Made by a program: the position numbers and the translations under genes. Shown here one piece after another: positions 28,292 to 36,875 of a stretch of DNA of 64,000 bases. The notes below the pieces were generated by a model. That model did not search any database. It saw only the letters and a program-made list of their open reading frames with translations, and was not told the DNA's origin. The stretch covers positions 124,001 to 188,000 of the forward strand of contig CAVOOW010000003.1 of NCBI GenBank assembly GCA_963697675.1, in the 5' to 3' direction. How positions within the stretch are numbered: the first letter of the stretch is position 1; each line of letters begins with the position of its first letter. Source of the stretch: CAVOOW01 sp963697675 (lineage in GTDB: Bacteria > Actinomycetota > Actinomycetes > JACCUZ01).

Positions 28292-28573
28292 CTAGGGAAT
28301 GCGAAAGCCCGAGAGCCCTTCCGGTGGCTCGAAGGTCACGTCTGCGGTCTCGACGTGGGCGAGGCGGGGTCCCTGGCGCATCCAGCGTACGAGCTCGTCC
28401 ACATCGGACCGAGGTCCTTCGAAGACGGCTTCGACGCTGCCGTCCGGTCGGTTGCTCACCCAACCGGCCAGCCCGTGGTTGAGCGCCTCCCGGCGGCAGG
28501 TGCCGCGGAAGAAGACGCCCTGGACGACACCGGTGACCACGACCCGCGCCCGCACGAGTGGGGCTGCCATCAC
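28292..28573 (-). CDS. acyP: Acylphosphatase
   Basis: 93 residues; hydrolyses acyl phosphates. The catalytic Arg lies in GVVQGVFFRGTCRREA and the catalytic Asn in GLAGWVSNRPDGSVEAVFEG, both family hallmarks. GTG at 28573 or the ATG that follows can start it; either overlaps the stop of the upstream LLM oxidoreductase, implying translational coupling. Tail to tail with the DUF4192 gene. Confidence 0.92.
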   Translation of the reverse strand: MMAAPLVRARVVVTGVVQGVFFRGTCRREALNHGLAGWVSNRPDGSVEAVFEGPRSDVDELVRWMRQGPRLAHVETADVTFEPPEGLSGFRIP

Positions 28574-29505
28574 GGTGCCTGCCCGGGGGCCAGCGCTTCG
28601 AGGACCTCGTGCGCCCGGCGCATCGAGACGTCGGGGTCGGCATCGGGGGAACCGATCTCTCGGTCGAAGTTCAGGTCGACGAACACCTCGGTGACGCCCT
28701 GCTCCGCGATCACCGCGAGATCGGCTCGTACCTCGTCGAGGGAACCGGTCAGCGGCCGACGCTGCTCGGCTCCCGCGGGGCGGACGCGCACCACCCCGCG
28801 GCAGACGAAGCGGAGCGCGTCCGCGTCGCGCCCGGCCGCAGTGGCGGCCTCGCGGACGATCGCGATCTGCGAGCCGATGTTGGACAGGTCCGCCCCGCTG
28901 CTGCTGATCCAGCCCTGCGACAGCCGGCCCGCCCGGCGCAGCGCGGCCGGCGCGGCGCCACCCAGCAGCACCGGCGGGTGCGGCTGCTGCACCGGGCGAG
29001 GGTGGACACGTGCGTGGCGGACGAGATGGAACTCGCTCTCGTAGTCGACCGGGTCATCGGTCCAGATCGCCTTGAGGCAGGCGAGGAAGTCGTCGGCACG
29101 CTCTCCGCGGCGCTCGAACGGCGCGCCCGCCGCGTCGTACTCCACCTGGGACCAACCGAGCCCGAGCCCGAGGTCGAGGCGCCCGCCCGACACATGGTCG
29201 AGGGAGGTGGCCAGCTTGGCGAGCAGGATCGGTGAGTACCACGGCATGTTGAGCACGGCGATGCCGAGGCGTACGCGCGAGGTGTGGGCGGCAAGGAACG
29301 ACAGGGTCACGAGCGGGTCGTGGACGCTGCGATAGACCGGCTGCCAGCGCGGGTTGGCGGCCTCCGCCTCGTCCGCCGGGAACAGCAGCCGCTGGAACGT
29401 CCAGAGGGACGCGTAGTCCAGCTGCTCTGCTCGCGTGGCCAGCTCGACCATCCGGTCGGGTGTGGCCCACGAGCCGGCGGTGGGCACGGCGAACCCCAGC
29501 TGCAT
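28570..29505 (-). CDS. F420-type LLM-class oxidoreductase
   Basis: 311 residues from the ATG at 29505, placed 8 bp after GAGGAGG. Luciferase-like TIM barrel (MQLGFAVPTAGSWATPDRMV, VRLGIAVLNMPWYSP, DHVSGGRLDLGLGLGW, LLGGAAPAALRRAGR). The last two blocks are typical of the F420-dependent subgroup common in actinobacteria, though FMN cannot be excluded. Substrate unknown. First gene of a two-gene unit with acylphosphatase. Confidence 0.85.
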   Translation of the reverse strand: MQLGFAVPTAGSWATPDRMVELATRAEQLDYASLWTFQRLLFPADEAEAANPRWQPVYRSVHDPLVTLSFLAAHTSRVRLGIAVLNMPWYSPILLAKLATSLDHVSGGRLDLGLGLGWSQVEYDAAGAPFERRGERADDFLACLKAIWTDDPVDYESEFHLVRHARVHPRPVQQPHPPVLLGGAAPAALRRAGRLSQGWISSSGADLSNIGSQIAIVREAATAAGRDADALRFVCRGVVRVRPAGAEQRRPLTGSLDEVRADLAVIAEQGVTEVFVDLNFDREIGSPDADPDVSMRRAHEVLEALAPGQAP

Positions 29506-29570
29506 CTGCGGCCTCCTCGGCGGTGATCGCCCAACGCTAGTGGCCGCCGCGACGTCGGTCCGAGCGAGCC

Positions 29571-30368
29571 TCAGTAGTCCGTGAAGCAGGGCCCGGCGCC
29601 GAGCAGCGCGAGCCCTCTGCGGTCTCCGCCGCGGTAGGAGGGCAGCGGGTAGGCGTTGCTCTGGAACATGACCTGGTAGGGATCGGTGACGTGACCCAGG
29701 CCGACGAGGTGGCCGAGCTCGTGCAGGAGGACCGCGCGTGTCTTGTTGTCCCCGCCGGTGCGCAGCTGCAGGTCCAGCTCGGGGCCGTTGAAGACAGCCT
29801 GGCCGCTCACGAAGCGTTCGTCGTCCTGGCCGACGAAGCCGAACGGCGTGGGCCCCGCCCTGCCGAGCACGCCGTCGGCCAGCGGCGGCCACACGCCGCC
29901 GGGCTCGACCATGCGATGAGCACCGGCGCCCATCGGTCGCCGTAGCGATCGGGCTGGAAGCTCGCCCTGTTGGTGCTCGGTGCCTCGTCGACCGGGCCGT
30001 CGTCGACGAAGGAGAGCCCGGTCGCGGCAGATATCTGCCGGAAGGCCCAGTGCACCAGCGCGTCGCCACCCTCGGGCGCGCCGTCGGGTCGGATGACGTA
30101 GTGGACGGCGCGGCACGGATCCCAGGTCACCGGGCTGCCGTCGCGGTGCGTCACCAGGAACGCATAGCCGCCGGTGCCCGCGGGAGCGAGCACCGGCGCG
30201 CCGAGCGGGCGAGTGCTCAGGTGCTCGGGCGCCGACGGCACGTCGACGCCGCGGCGCAGGCCGGGCGGGTCGGTGGACACGAACGAGCAACCCGAGGCAG
30301 ACGCCAGGCACGAGGACGCCGAGGGCGGCGAGTGCCACAGTCGCCGTACGCCGCCGCCGGCGCGCCAT
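29571..30368 (-). CDS. Secreted or anchored matrixin-like zinc metalloprotease, two frameshifts
   Basis: ATG at 30368 begins a basic N-terminus and one membrane or signal helix (TVALAALGVLVPGVCLGLL). The frame then changes near 30285 to SFVSTDPPGLRRGVDVP, continues through WDPCRAVHYVIRP and GLSFVDDGP to VLIAW, and changes again near 29905. The catalytic motif HELGHLVGLGH, the metzincin HExxHxxGxxH, follows, with a downstream Met turn candidate in YQVMFQSN. The C-terminus holds CFTDY. Full length about 265 residues. Two indels leave the protein otherwise coherent. Confidence 0.75.
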   Translation of the reverse strand: MARRRRRTATVALAALGVLVPGVCLGLLVRVHRPARPAPRRRRAVGARAPEHSPARRAGARSRGHRRLCVPGDAPRRQPGDLGSVPRRPLRHPTRRRARGWRRAGALGLPADICRDRALLRRRRPGRRGTEHQQGELPARSLRRPMGAGAHRMVEPGGVWPPLADGVLGRAGPTPFGFVGQDDERFVSGQAVFNGPELDLQLRTGGDNKTRAVLLHELGHLVGLGHVTDPYQVMFQSNAYPLPSYRGGDRRGLALLGAGPCFTDY

Positions 30369-30636
30369 CTGCCCGATGTTCCTCACGTTGGCCCATCGGC
30401 ACCTGGCGAGCCGTTCAGGAGCGAGACCGCACCCCAAACCCCCAAGTCGATCATGCAGCAACCGACAGTCTGCGCATCGCCGCAGGATCATGCGCAGCCT
30501 GGTGAGCGTCAACCGAGAACTCTGACGCATCCCCGCGGATCTCTGCGAGGGGAGCGGATGGCGCAGCGGGTGTCGTCGGGCGGGTGTAGGACGGAGGCGC
30601 TGATCACCTCACGTCGTCGAACAGACAGGAGAGCCC
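30369..30636. other. 270-bp gap with one family A repeat
   Basis: A family A unit in plus orientation begins at 30444 (AAGTCGATCATGCAG, then ACCGACA) and carries a hairpin CTGCG/CGCAG at about 30471-30486. The remainder should hold divergent promoters for the metalloprotease and the following oxidase-like gene. Confidence 0.6.
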
Positions 30637-31197
30637 GTGCGCTGGCAGGACCTCTGCGACCGGCAGCCGCCACTCGCCGCTCTGGCCACGCAACGGCTGA
30701 TCGAGCCCGGCGTCGTACTCGTCGTGACGCTGCGACGCGACGGCACCCCGCGGCTGAGCCCGGTCGAGCCGTGGCTGATGGACGGTGAGCTGTGGCTCTC
30801 GATGATGTGGGGCTCGCGCAAGGCGGCCGATCTCGCGCGGGACGAGCGCGTCCTGGTGCACAGCATCGTGACGGCCCGCGACGGCGCCGAGGGCGAGGTC
30901 AAGCTGCGGGGCACCGTCCAGGCTGTCGACGAGCGCGAGACCCAGCGGCGCTATGCCGAGCAGGTCAGCGCCGCCCTTGGCTGGTCGCCTGAGCCCGGAC
31001 GGTTCCACCTGTTCCGGCTGGTGATCGAGGAGGTGACAGTCATCCGCTACGACGAGGCGAGCGGTGACCAGCACGTCGTGCTCTGGCCGAAGGGTGAGGA
31101 GTTCGTACGGCGCGGCACGTCGGCCACCAGCGTCGGTGAGCGCGAGCCGACCCGCCACCTGCTCGTCGATGAGGCCGGGCCGGCTGTGTCGACCTAG
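30637..31197 (+). CDS. Pyridoxamine 5'-phosphate oxidase-fold (flavin/F420-binding) protein
   Basis: 186 residues from the GTG at 30637 with AGGAG upstream. Split-barrel fold: VVLVVTLRRDGTPRLSPVEP, GELWLSMMWGSRKAADLARD and VKLRGTVQAVDE are typical of the PNPOx-like family binding FMN or F420. The C-terminal half (FRLVIEEVTVIRYDE) fits. Not the PLP biosynthetic enzyme, because the substrate-binding C-terminus of PdxH is absent. Monocistronic; ends convergent with the DUF456 gene. Confidence 0.8.
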   Translation: MRWQDLCDRQPPLAALATQRLIEPGVVLVVTLRRDGTPRLSPVEPWLMDGELWLSMMWGSRKAADLARDERVLVHSIVTARDGAEGEVKLRGTVQAVDERETQRRYAEQVSAALGWSPEPGRFHLFRLVIEEVTVIRYDEASGDQHVVLWPKGEEFVRRGTSATSVGEREPTRHLLVDEAGPAVST

Positions 31198-31213
31198 CCA
31201 GACCGACGCGTTG

Positions 31214-31699
31214 CTAGGTCACGACGACCGCGACCAGCCAGACGGCGAAGATCGAAGCTGCCGCGCAGAGCTCGACCAGCATGCCGACGCCGACTCCGAT
31301 GAGCACTGCGCGGGTGGACTGCCACGCCGCACCCGCACTGCCGAGCCGGGCGAGCTCGGCGAGGAACACAACCCCGGCCCCGCCGACGACGATCCCCACC
31401 ACGGGGATCACGAAGAAGCCGACGACGGCGCCTGCGGCCGCCAGCAGCAGGGTGGAGCGAGGCGCCCCCGCCCCCGTTGCCGAGCGTGCGGGCAACACGT
31501 ACTTGAGGGTCGTGCCGGCAACGAACAGCAGCGTGAGGATCGCCGCGAACGACCAGCGCAGCGCGCCACCACCGTCCAGCCAGGCCCACGCGACGCCAGC
31601 GCCCCATACGAGGAGCAGCCCCGGCAGCACGGGTACGACGACGCCGACCAGGCCGACTGCCATGGCGAGCCCGACAAGCAGCTCACCGGCAGTGGACAC
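31214..31699 (-). CDS. DUF456 family membrane protein
   Basis: 161 residues, four to five membrane helices (VGLAMAVGLVGVVVPVLPGL, LLLAAAGAVVGFFVIPVVG and others). The PVLPGLLLVWGA loop and GFFVIPVVGIVVGG are the DUF456 signature. Function unknown. Starts near the family A array at 31742. Confidence 0.85.
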   Translation of the reverse strand: MSTAGELLVGLAMAVGLVGVVVPVLPGLLLVWGAGVAWAWLDGGGALRWSFAAILTLLFVAGTTLKYVLPARSATGAGAPRSTLLLAAAGAVVGFFVIPVVGIVVGGAGVVFLAELARLGSAGAAWQSTRAVLIGVGVGMLVELCAAASIFAVWLVAVVVT

Positions 31700-31741
31700 C
31701 CGTGAACCCTAGGCGTCCCGCCGACCCCCACCCCCTTTTGG

Positions 31742-31998
31742 AAGTCGATCATGCAGCTACCGACACCCAGCGCATCGCCCCAGCTCAGGGCGTTGAAAAT
31801 GCGAGTCGATCATGCAGCTGCCGACGCGGGGATATCTGTCGGTGCTTGCCTGCCAGAACGTGCGCGCCGCGTCGTCGGCGAACGGCTCACGGACGTGGCG
31901 CAAGGGCGACGGTGTCGGAAGCTGCATGATCGACTTGGGAATGCGGGTCGCTGACCTGCGGAAACGTGGACGGTGTCGGAAGCTGCATGATCGACTTT
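31742..31998. repeat. Family A repeat array, two plus and two minus units
   Basis: Core GTCGATCATGCAGNNNCCGAC. Plus-strand units start at 31742 and 31803 (61 bp apart). Minus-strand units occupy about 31914-31936 and 31974-31998 (60 bp apart). The two pairs face each other and could form large nested hairpins. Noncoding, between DUF456 and gabD. Confidence 0.85.
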
Positions 31999-32104
31999 GA
32001 AGTGGGGGGTGGGTGAGCGGTTTTGGGGGGAACGCTGGCCGGATGGGGCTGTGACGGGTTAGGTATGGGAAGCGCACGCTCCAGCCCGCCGGGAAAGGAC
32101 TCCC

Positions 32105-33586
32105 ATGCCTGAGTCGTCAACCTCCTCCCCAGACCAGCGCCGTGCCGTGCTCGACCGGCTCCCCGGCGGGTTGTTCATCGGCGGTCAGTGGCGTGACGCG
32201 ACTGGCGGCGGCCGGTTCGCCGTGCACGACCCCGCGACCGAGGAGGCGCTGGTCGAGGTCGCCGACGGGCAGCCCGAGGACGCCAAGGCAGCACTCGACG
32301 CGGCAGTTGCCGCGCAACCGGAGTGGGCAGCGACGCCGCCGAGGCAACGCGGCGAGATCTTGCGCCGCGCGTACGAACTGCTCGTCGTGCACACCGACGA
32401 GATCGCCCTGATCATGACGCTGGAGATGGGAAAGAGCTTCACGGAGTCGAAGGCGGAGGTCACCTACGGGGCCGAGTTCTTCCGGTGGTTCTCGGAGGAA
32501 GCCGTACGTATCGAGGGCCGCTTCTCCCGCGCGCCCGCCACGCCCGAGCGGCTGCTCACGATGAAGCAGCCCGTCGGACCCTGCCTGCTCATCACGCCGT
32601 GGAACTTCCCGCTGGCGATGGGTACGCGCAAGATCGGTCCGGCCATCGCCGCCGGCTGCACGATGGTGCTCAAGCCCGCGCAGCTCACCCCGTTGGCCTC
32701 ACTCCGGCTGGCGCAGTTGCTCAGCGAGGCTGGCCTGCCCGACGGCGTGCTCAACGTCGTGACCTCGAAGTCGGCCGGCAAGACTGTCGGACCGCTCATG
32801 TCCGATCCGCGGCTGCGCAAGGTCTCGTTCACCGGGTCGACCGAGGTAGGCCAGACGCTGGTCGAGCAGTCGGCCAAGAACCTGCTCCGGCTCTCCATGG
32901 AGCTCGGCGGCAACGCACCTTTCCTCGTCTTCGCCGACGCCGACATCGACGCGGCCGTCGAAGGGGCGCTCATCGCCAAGATGCGCAACAACGGCGAGTC
33001 GTGCGTCGCCGCCAACCGGTTCCACGTCGCCGCTGAGGTGGCCGAGGACTTCACCCGCCGGCTGGCTGACCGCATGGGCGCCCTCAAGGTCGGCCACGGC
33101 GCCGACGAGGGCACGCAGGTCGGCCCGCTCATCGACGACGACCAGCGAGGCAAGGTCGAGGAGCTCGTGGCCGACGCGACCGACAGGGGCGCAAAGGCTC
33201 TCGTGGGCGGCTCGCGCATCGACGGTCGCGGGTACTTCTACGCGCCGACGGTGCTCGAAGGTGTCGGCCCGGACGCGCGCATCCTGCGCGAGGAGGTGTT
33301 CGGTCCGGTCGCTCCGGTGACCACGTTCGAGAGCGACGACGAGGCGATCACCGCGGCAAATGCGACGGAGTTCGGGCTCGTCGCCTACGTCTTCACCCGC
33401 GACGTGAAGCGCGCCTTCAAGGTGATCGAAGGCCTCGAGACCGGCATGGTGGGGCTCAACCGCGGCCTGGTGTCCAACGCGGCTGCACCGTTCGGAGGGG
33501 TCAAGCACTCGGGATTCGGGCGCGAGGGCGGCTCGGAAGGCATCGAGGAGTACCTCGAGACGAAGTACGTCGCGATCGACCTCTAG
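32105..33586 (+). CDS. gabD: NAD(P)-dependent succinate-semialdehyde dehydrogenase
   Basis: 493 residues, full length. Active-site Cys in MRNNGESCVAANRF, general-base Glu in SMELGGNAPF, cofactor loop FTGSTEVGQTL, and the WNFPLAMGTRKIGPA segment. The pattern MRNNGESC and LTPLASLRLAQLL favours the SSADH (GabD) group, which ends 4-aminobutyrate breakdown. ATG at 32105 with GGGAAAGGA. No GABA transaminase is adjacent, so broader aldehyde use is possible. Confidence 0.9.
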   Translation: MPESSTSSPDQRRAVLDRLPGGLFIGGQWRDATGGGRFAVHDPATEEALVEVADGQPEDAKAALDAAVAAQPEWAATPPRQRGEILRRAYELLVVHTDEIALIMTLEMGKSFTESKAEVTYGAEFFRWFSEEAVRIEGRFSRAPATPERLLTMKQPVGPCLLITPWNFPLAMGTRKIGPAIAAGCTMVLKPAQLTPLASLRLAQLLSEAGLPDGVLNVVTSKSAGKTVGPLMSDPRLRKVSFTGSTEVGQTLVEQSAKNLLRLSMELGGNAPFLVFADADIDAAVEGALIAKMRNNGESCVAANRFHVAAEVAEDFTRRLADRMGALKVGHGADEGTQVGPLIDDDQRGKVEELVADATDRGAKALVGGSRIDGRGYFYAPTVLEGVGPDARILREEVFGPVAPVTTFESDDEAITAANATEFGLVAYVFTRDVKRAFKVIEGLETGMVGLNRGLVSNAAAPFGGVKHSGFGREGGSEGIEEYLETKYVAIDL

Positions 33587-33680
33587 TCGCACAGCAATCG
33601 GCCACGGGTCCGCGCAACAACGGCCTGTCCACAGCCGGTCGCGAAACCCGGCCGATCCGGTGCTGTGGCAGGGTGGCCCG

Positions 33681-34250
33681 ATGAGCAGCACCCTGCTGGA
33701 GCAGTACGAGCACGCCATCGCCGGTGTGGACGCGCGCGTCGCACTGGTCCGTGACGACCAGTGGGAGAACCCGACTCCGTGCCGGGACTGGGACGTACGC
33801 GCGCTGGTGGCGCACCTGGTCACGGAGGTGCGCTGGGTGCCTTACCTGCTCTCGGGCGGCACCATCGCCGAGGCTGGAGACCGGTTCAGCGGTGATCAGC
33901 TCGGTGACGACGCGAAGGCTGCCTGGCGTGACGCCAGCCGGGCCGCGAGCGAGGCAGTGCACGCCGAGGGTGCGCTCGATCGCACGGTGGCGCTGTCGTA
34001 CGGCGAGACCAGCGCGCGGGACTACCTCTGGCAGATGACCGTCGACGCCGCGGTGCACTCGTGGGACCTGGCACGCGGCATCGGCGCCGACGAGCAGCTC
34101 GATCCCGAGCTGGTGCGGCGGATCCATCACGAGACCGAGAAGGACACCGAGACGTTGGCGGCCAGCGGGCGGTTCGACCCGCCCATCGTCGTCGCGGGCC
34201 ATGCCGATCTGCAGACCCAGATGCTGGCCCTGTTCGGCCGCCGCAGCTGA
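33681..34250 (+). CDS. TIGR03086-type DinB/mycothiol-dependent maleylpyruvate isomerase-like protein
   Basis: 189 residues from the ATG at 33681. Four-helix bundle with the signature TPCRDWDVRALVAHLV (His metal ligand) and a second His motif DAAVHSWDLARGIG. Proteins of this group bind a divalent metal, and some use mycothiol; most have no tested function. Follows gabD by 94 bp on the same strand. Confidence 0.85.
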   Translation: MSSTLLEQYEHAIAGVDARVALVRDDQWENPTPCRDWDVRALVAHLVTEVRWVPYLLSGGTIAEAGDRFSGDQLGDDAKAAWRDASRAASEAVHAEGALDRTVALSYGETSARDYLWQMTVDAAVHSWDLARGIGADEQLDPELVRRIHHETEKDTETLAASGRFDPPIVVAGHADLQTQMLALFGRRS

Positions 34251-34583
34251 TTTCGCCGGGACTGGCGGCTGCGGCCCGGGTGCGGTTTACGAAACGCCCC
34301 GAGGGACGTGCCTAGCCCTGGAGTTGAGATGCGTGGGCGTGGGTCTGGCGACTTCGGTAGCGGCCCCGGGGTCGTTCCGATGATGTTGGTGAACGCTGCG
34401 ATGAAGCTGCTGGGGGTTGGCGCCGATCGCGAGTGGCAGGTCCACGACCTCCCGACCGCCCACAACGCGACGCGGGAGGACCTCGGAGGCGGTCGCTGCG
34501 CTCTTGCTTGGCGAATGCGGTCGCCGATGCATCGGCACACAGACGACAAGCTGCCAGCCGCTAGACCCGTCCCTGTCCTTCGG
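34251..34583. other. 330-bp stretch with a possible short gene remnant
   Basis: A plus-strand frame from about 34381 (MMLVNAAMKLLGVGADREW, then QVHDLPTAHNATREDLGGG) looks protein-like and then degrades to a stop near 34560 in another frame. Not recognised; it may be a decayed gene end. Confidence 0.35.
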
Positions 34584-34924
34584 TCACGTCCTACGGCGGC
34601 ACTCACGCCGATAGCCGAGCCACATGACTGCCGCGATCCCCCGAGCAGGGCGGGAGGCCCCGCCGCGCGCAGTGCCCCACCCGAGCACGCGCCCATCACG
34701 GCTCCCATCGACTGGAACGACATCAGCGACCAACGCGACTGGCAGGACAGGGCCGAGCCGATGCTCACCGCCGACCCGACCGAGAACATCGAGGCGACGG
34801 AGCCGATGCTGCCGATGGAAGCAACGGACCCGATGCTGCCGATAGACAGGGCGGACCCCTGCGAGGCGACGGACAGCACCGAGTCGGTCGACCAGAGAGA
34901 CCACCGAGATGCACGACTTCCCAT
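34584..34924 (-). CDS. Small Ser-Gly repeat protein with C-terminal membrane helix, frameshift before the tail
   Basis: ATG at 34924. About 60 residues are built of repeated SIGS/SVAS steps (SALSIGSIGSVASIGSIGSV, then FSVGSAVSIGSALS), spacing about six residues, flanked by Trp-Ser pairs (RWSLWSTDSV, SRWSLMSFQS). Such hexad Ser/small/hydrophobic repeats can build a narrow beta-solenoid. The frame then loses meaning, but a one-base shift near 34640 yields GIAAVMWLGYRRECRRRT and a stop: a membrane helix with a basic end. Joined length about 113 residues. I recall similar short actinobacterial proteins without known function; identification is by pattern only. Confidence 0.6.
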
Positions 34925-34949
34925 GCAGACAGTGTGCGGCGTCGTGGCC

Positions 34950-35853
34950 TCAGCCGACAGGCCCGAGCCGCAACCACCACTTCGGTCCGACGACGGCGGC
35001 ACCCACGCGTGTGCAGCGCTCCCGCAGCTCGCGGTCGGCCGTCACGGCGAGCACCGGGGCGCCCTCGAGCCGGGCGTGCTCCACCTGCGCCACGATCTCG
35101 TCGTCGCCCGAGCCTCGAGCGGCGACCACGGTGACCGATGACGACTCGTCGAGCGCGACCGGCCGCGCGGCCCCCTCGACGACGACCACGACCTGAGGCC
35201 ACCAGTGCCGCAACGGCGCCCGGACGAGTTCGTCGGGCAGCTGGTGATCGGCGAAGCCGGCGACTGCGAGCCTGGCCGCGTCGGCGACGAGGCGGCGTGC
35301 TGCTCCGGCTCGGTCCTTCCACCAGCCGTCCGGGCGCGACCCCATGACGTTCGCCGCGTCGACCACGACCGTGAGCGGAGCCATCGCGTCCTGCAGGAGA
35401 GGCCAGCTGGCCGCGAACCCGGGGTGCAAGGGGAGCTCCGCGACGTGCGCGGCGTCGTGCCACACGACGTCGATGCTCTCGCCGCCCGACGGCCGGGCCA
35501 GCAGAGCATCGCGACGCGGTCGCGATGATCGTGACGTAGGACCAGCCGCCGTGATCGTCGTCATAGCGACCGTCGACGCGCAGCTCGTCGCGGTCGACAG
35601 CGCCCTCCTCGGCGGCTTCGCGCAAGGCCCCTTGGACCGCCGTCTCGTGGCTCGTCCGCGCCCCACCGAGCAGTCCCCAGGTGTCGCCGAAATGACTCCA
35701 CTCCGCCCGGTGCTGCAGCAGCACCTCGCGCGTACCCGTGGCGGATCGTCGGTGGGCGAGCAGCCCGGCGGCGCCGTACCGACCCCAGTGCCGGTGACCC
35801 GCCGCACACACCACCCAGCCGTCGCCGTCGCCGTGATGATCCGGGCGTGTCAC
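34950..35853 (-). CDS. Nudix hydrolase fused to NYN-like nuclease domain, split by one frameshift
   Basis: GTG at 35853, overlapping the acyltransferase stop by 4 bp. The N-terminal half is a Nudix fold (HFGDTWGLLGGARTSHETAV, then ALREAAEEGAV); the Nudix box is nearly complete but the Gly after EE is displaced. An indel near 35520 follows IIATAS. The next frame completes the Nudix end (SGGESIDVVWHDAAHVAELP) and continues to a second domain, LTVVVDAANVMGSRPDGWW, VEHARLEGAPVLAVTADREL, which has the conserved Asp/Asn pattern of NYN/PIN-like RNases. About 300 residues. Both halves are often fused in actinobacteria; the substrate is unknown. Confidence 0.75.
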
Positions 35854-36872
35854 GGAGTCGCCATCCCGGCTTCGCGGCGCTCGGTGATCCAGTCGTCGAT
35901 CTTCTGCCACCAGTCGAACAACCAGTCGATGCGCGCCTCGCGATCCTGCGGCACGTCGGCGGCCGGCACGATCCACCAGCGCATCTCGATGGCCGTGTCC
36001 ATCGGCAGCTCCCGCCAGACGTCGAGGACCGTGACCATGTGTTCGATGCCCGTGTGTGCGACGAAGACGACGTCGGCATCGTTGGCGTTGGTCAACGCGG
36101 CCAGCACGCCGCCGGGCTTAGGGGCCATAACGTTGCGCAGCTGCTGGGCGCGCTCTGCGTCGTTGATAAAACCCTTGCGCCGCAACCGTTCTATCGCTCG
36201 CTTGCGCCGGTGCTCGGTGAAGTTCCCACCTTCGGGAAAGATGACGAAGGCGTCGTTCTCGTCGAGGTTGCGAGACAGGTCGCCGACCTGGCGCTCGACC
36301 AGCTCGCCGTTGCGACCGGGCTCCGGTCGGATGAACCGGCTCGGCAGCCGGTTGAGCAGCACGTCGATCGCAGGGTCCCACTGCATCGTGTCCTTGAGCA
36401 CGATCCGCGGCTCCCGGGCATACCAGTTGACCAAGGCGTGCACGAGCAGGAACGAGTCGCCGGGGCCCGCATGCCGCGACAGGATGAGAAGAGGCTTGCC
36501 GTCGTACGACGTCGGTGGTGGCCCTTCGACGTCGACGTGCACGTGCAGGACACGCTGGCACTCCCAGAACAGCACCTTGAGAAACCAGCGAACGATCGCG
36601 TAGTGGGCACGCTGGAACCACGGAGACCGGATGCGCCACCCAAAGCCGCTCGCAACCCACAGCGCGAACAGCACGACGAGTGCGACGGACTCGAGAATCA
36701 TGTAGAGCAGCACCATCCACAGCAAGCGCAGCGGCCGCCACCGGCCGGGCAGCACCGTCGACGCCGCGGCCGCAACGAGCAGCAGAACGGGCAAGCCAGT
36801 GATGGCGAGCACAGTCAGCACGATCATCAGCGGCGCGAGCACGAGTCGACGTACGACCAGGGGTGGCAGCAC
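35850..36872 (-). CDS. 1-acyl-sn-glycerol-3-phosphate acyltransferase-like membrane protein
   Basis: 340 residues. Two N-terminal membrane helices (about 10-40 and 50-75). PlsC-type motifs: HX4D in LILSRHAGPGDSF, FIRPEPGRNGELVER, and FPEGGNFTEHRR. The long N-terminal membrane region and C-terminal extension (DWLFDWWQKIDDWITER) differ from classical PlsC. Starts 4 bp after the patatin stop and overlaps the Nudix gene, so the three are an operon, joining lipid hydrolysis and acyl transfer. Confidence 0.85.
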   Translation of the reverse strand: MLPPLVVRRLVLAPLMIVLTVLAITGLPVLLLVAAAASTVLPGRWRPLRLLWMVLLYMILESVALVVLFALWVASGFGWRIRSPWFQRAHYAIVRWFLKVLFWECQRVLHVHVDVEGPPPTSYDGKPLLILSRHAGPGDSFLLVHALVNWYAREPRIVLKDTMQWDPAIDVLLNRLPSRFIRPEPGRNGELVERQVGDLSRNLDENDAFVIFPEGGNFTEHRRKRAIERLRRKGFINDAERAQQLRNVMAPKPGGVLAALTNANDADVVFVAHTGIEHMVTVLDVWRELPMDTAIEMRWWIVPAADVPQDREARIDWLFDWWQKIDDWITERREAGMATP

Positions 36873-36875
36873 TCC

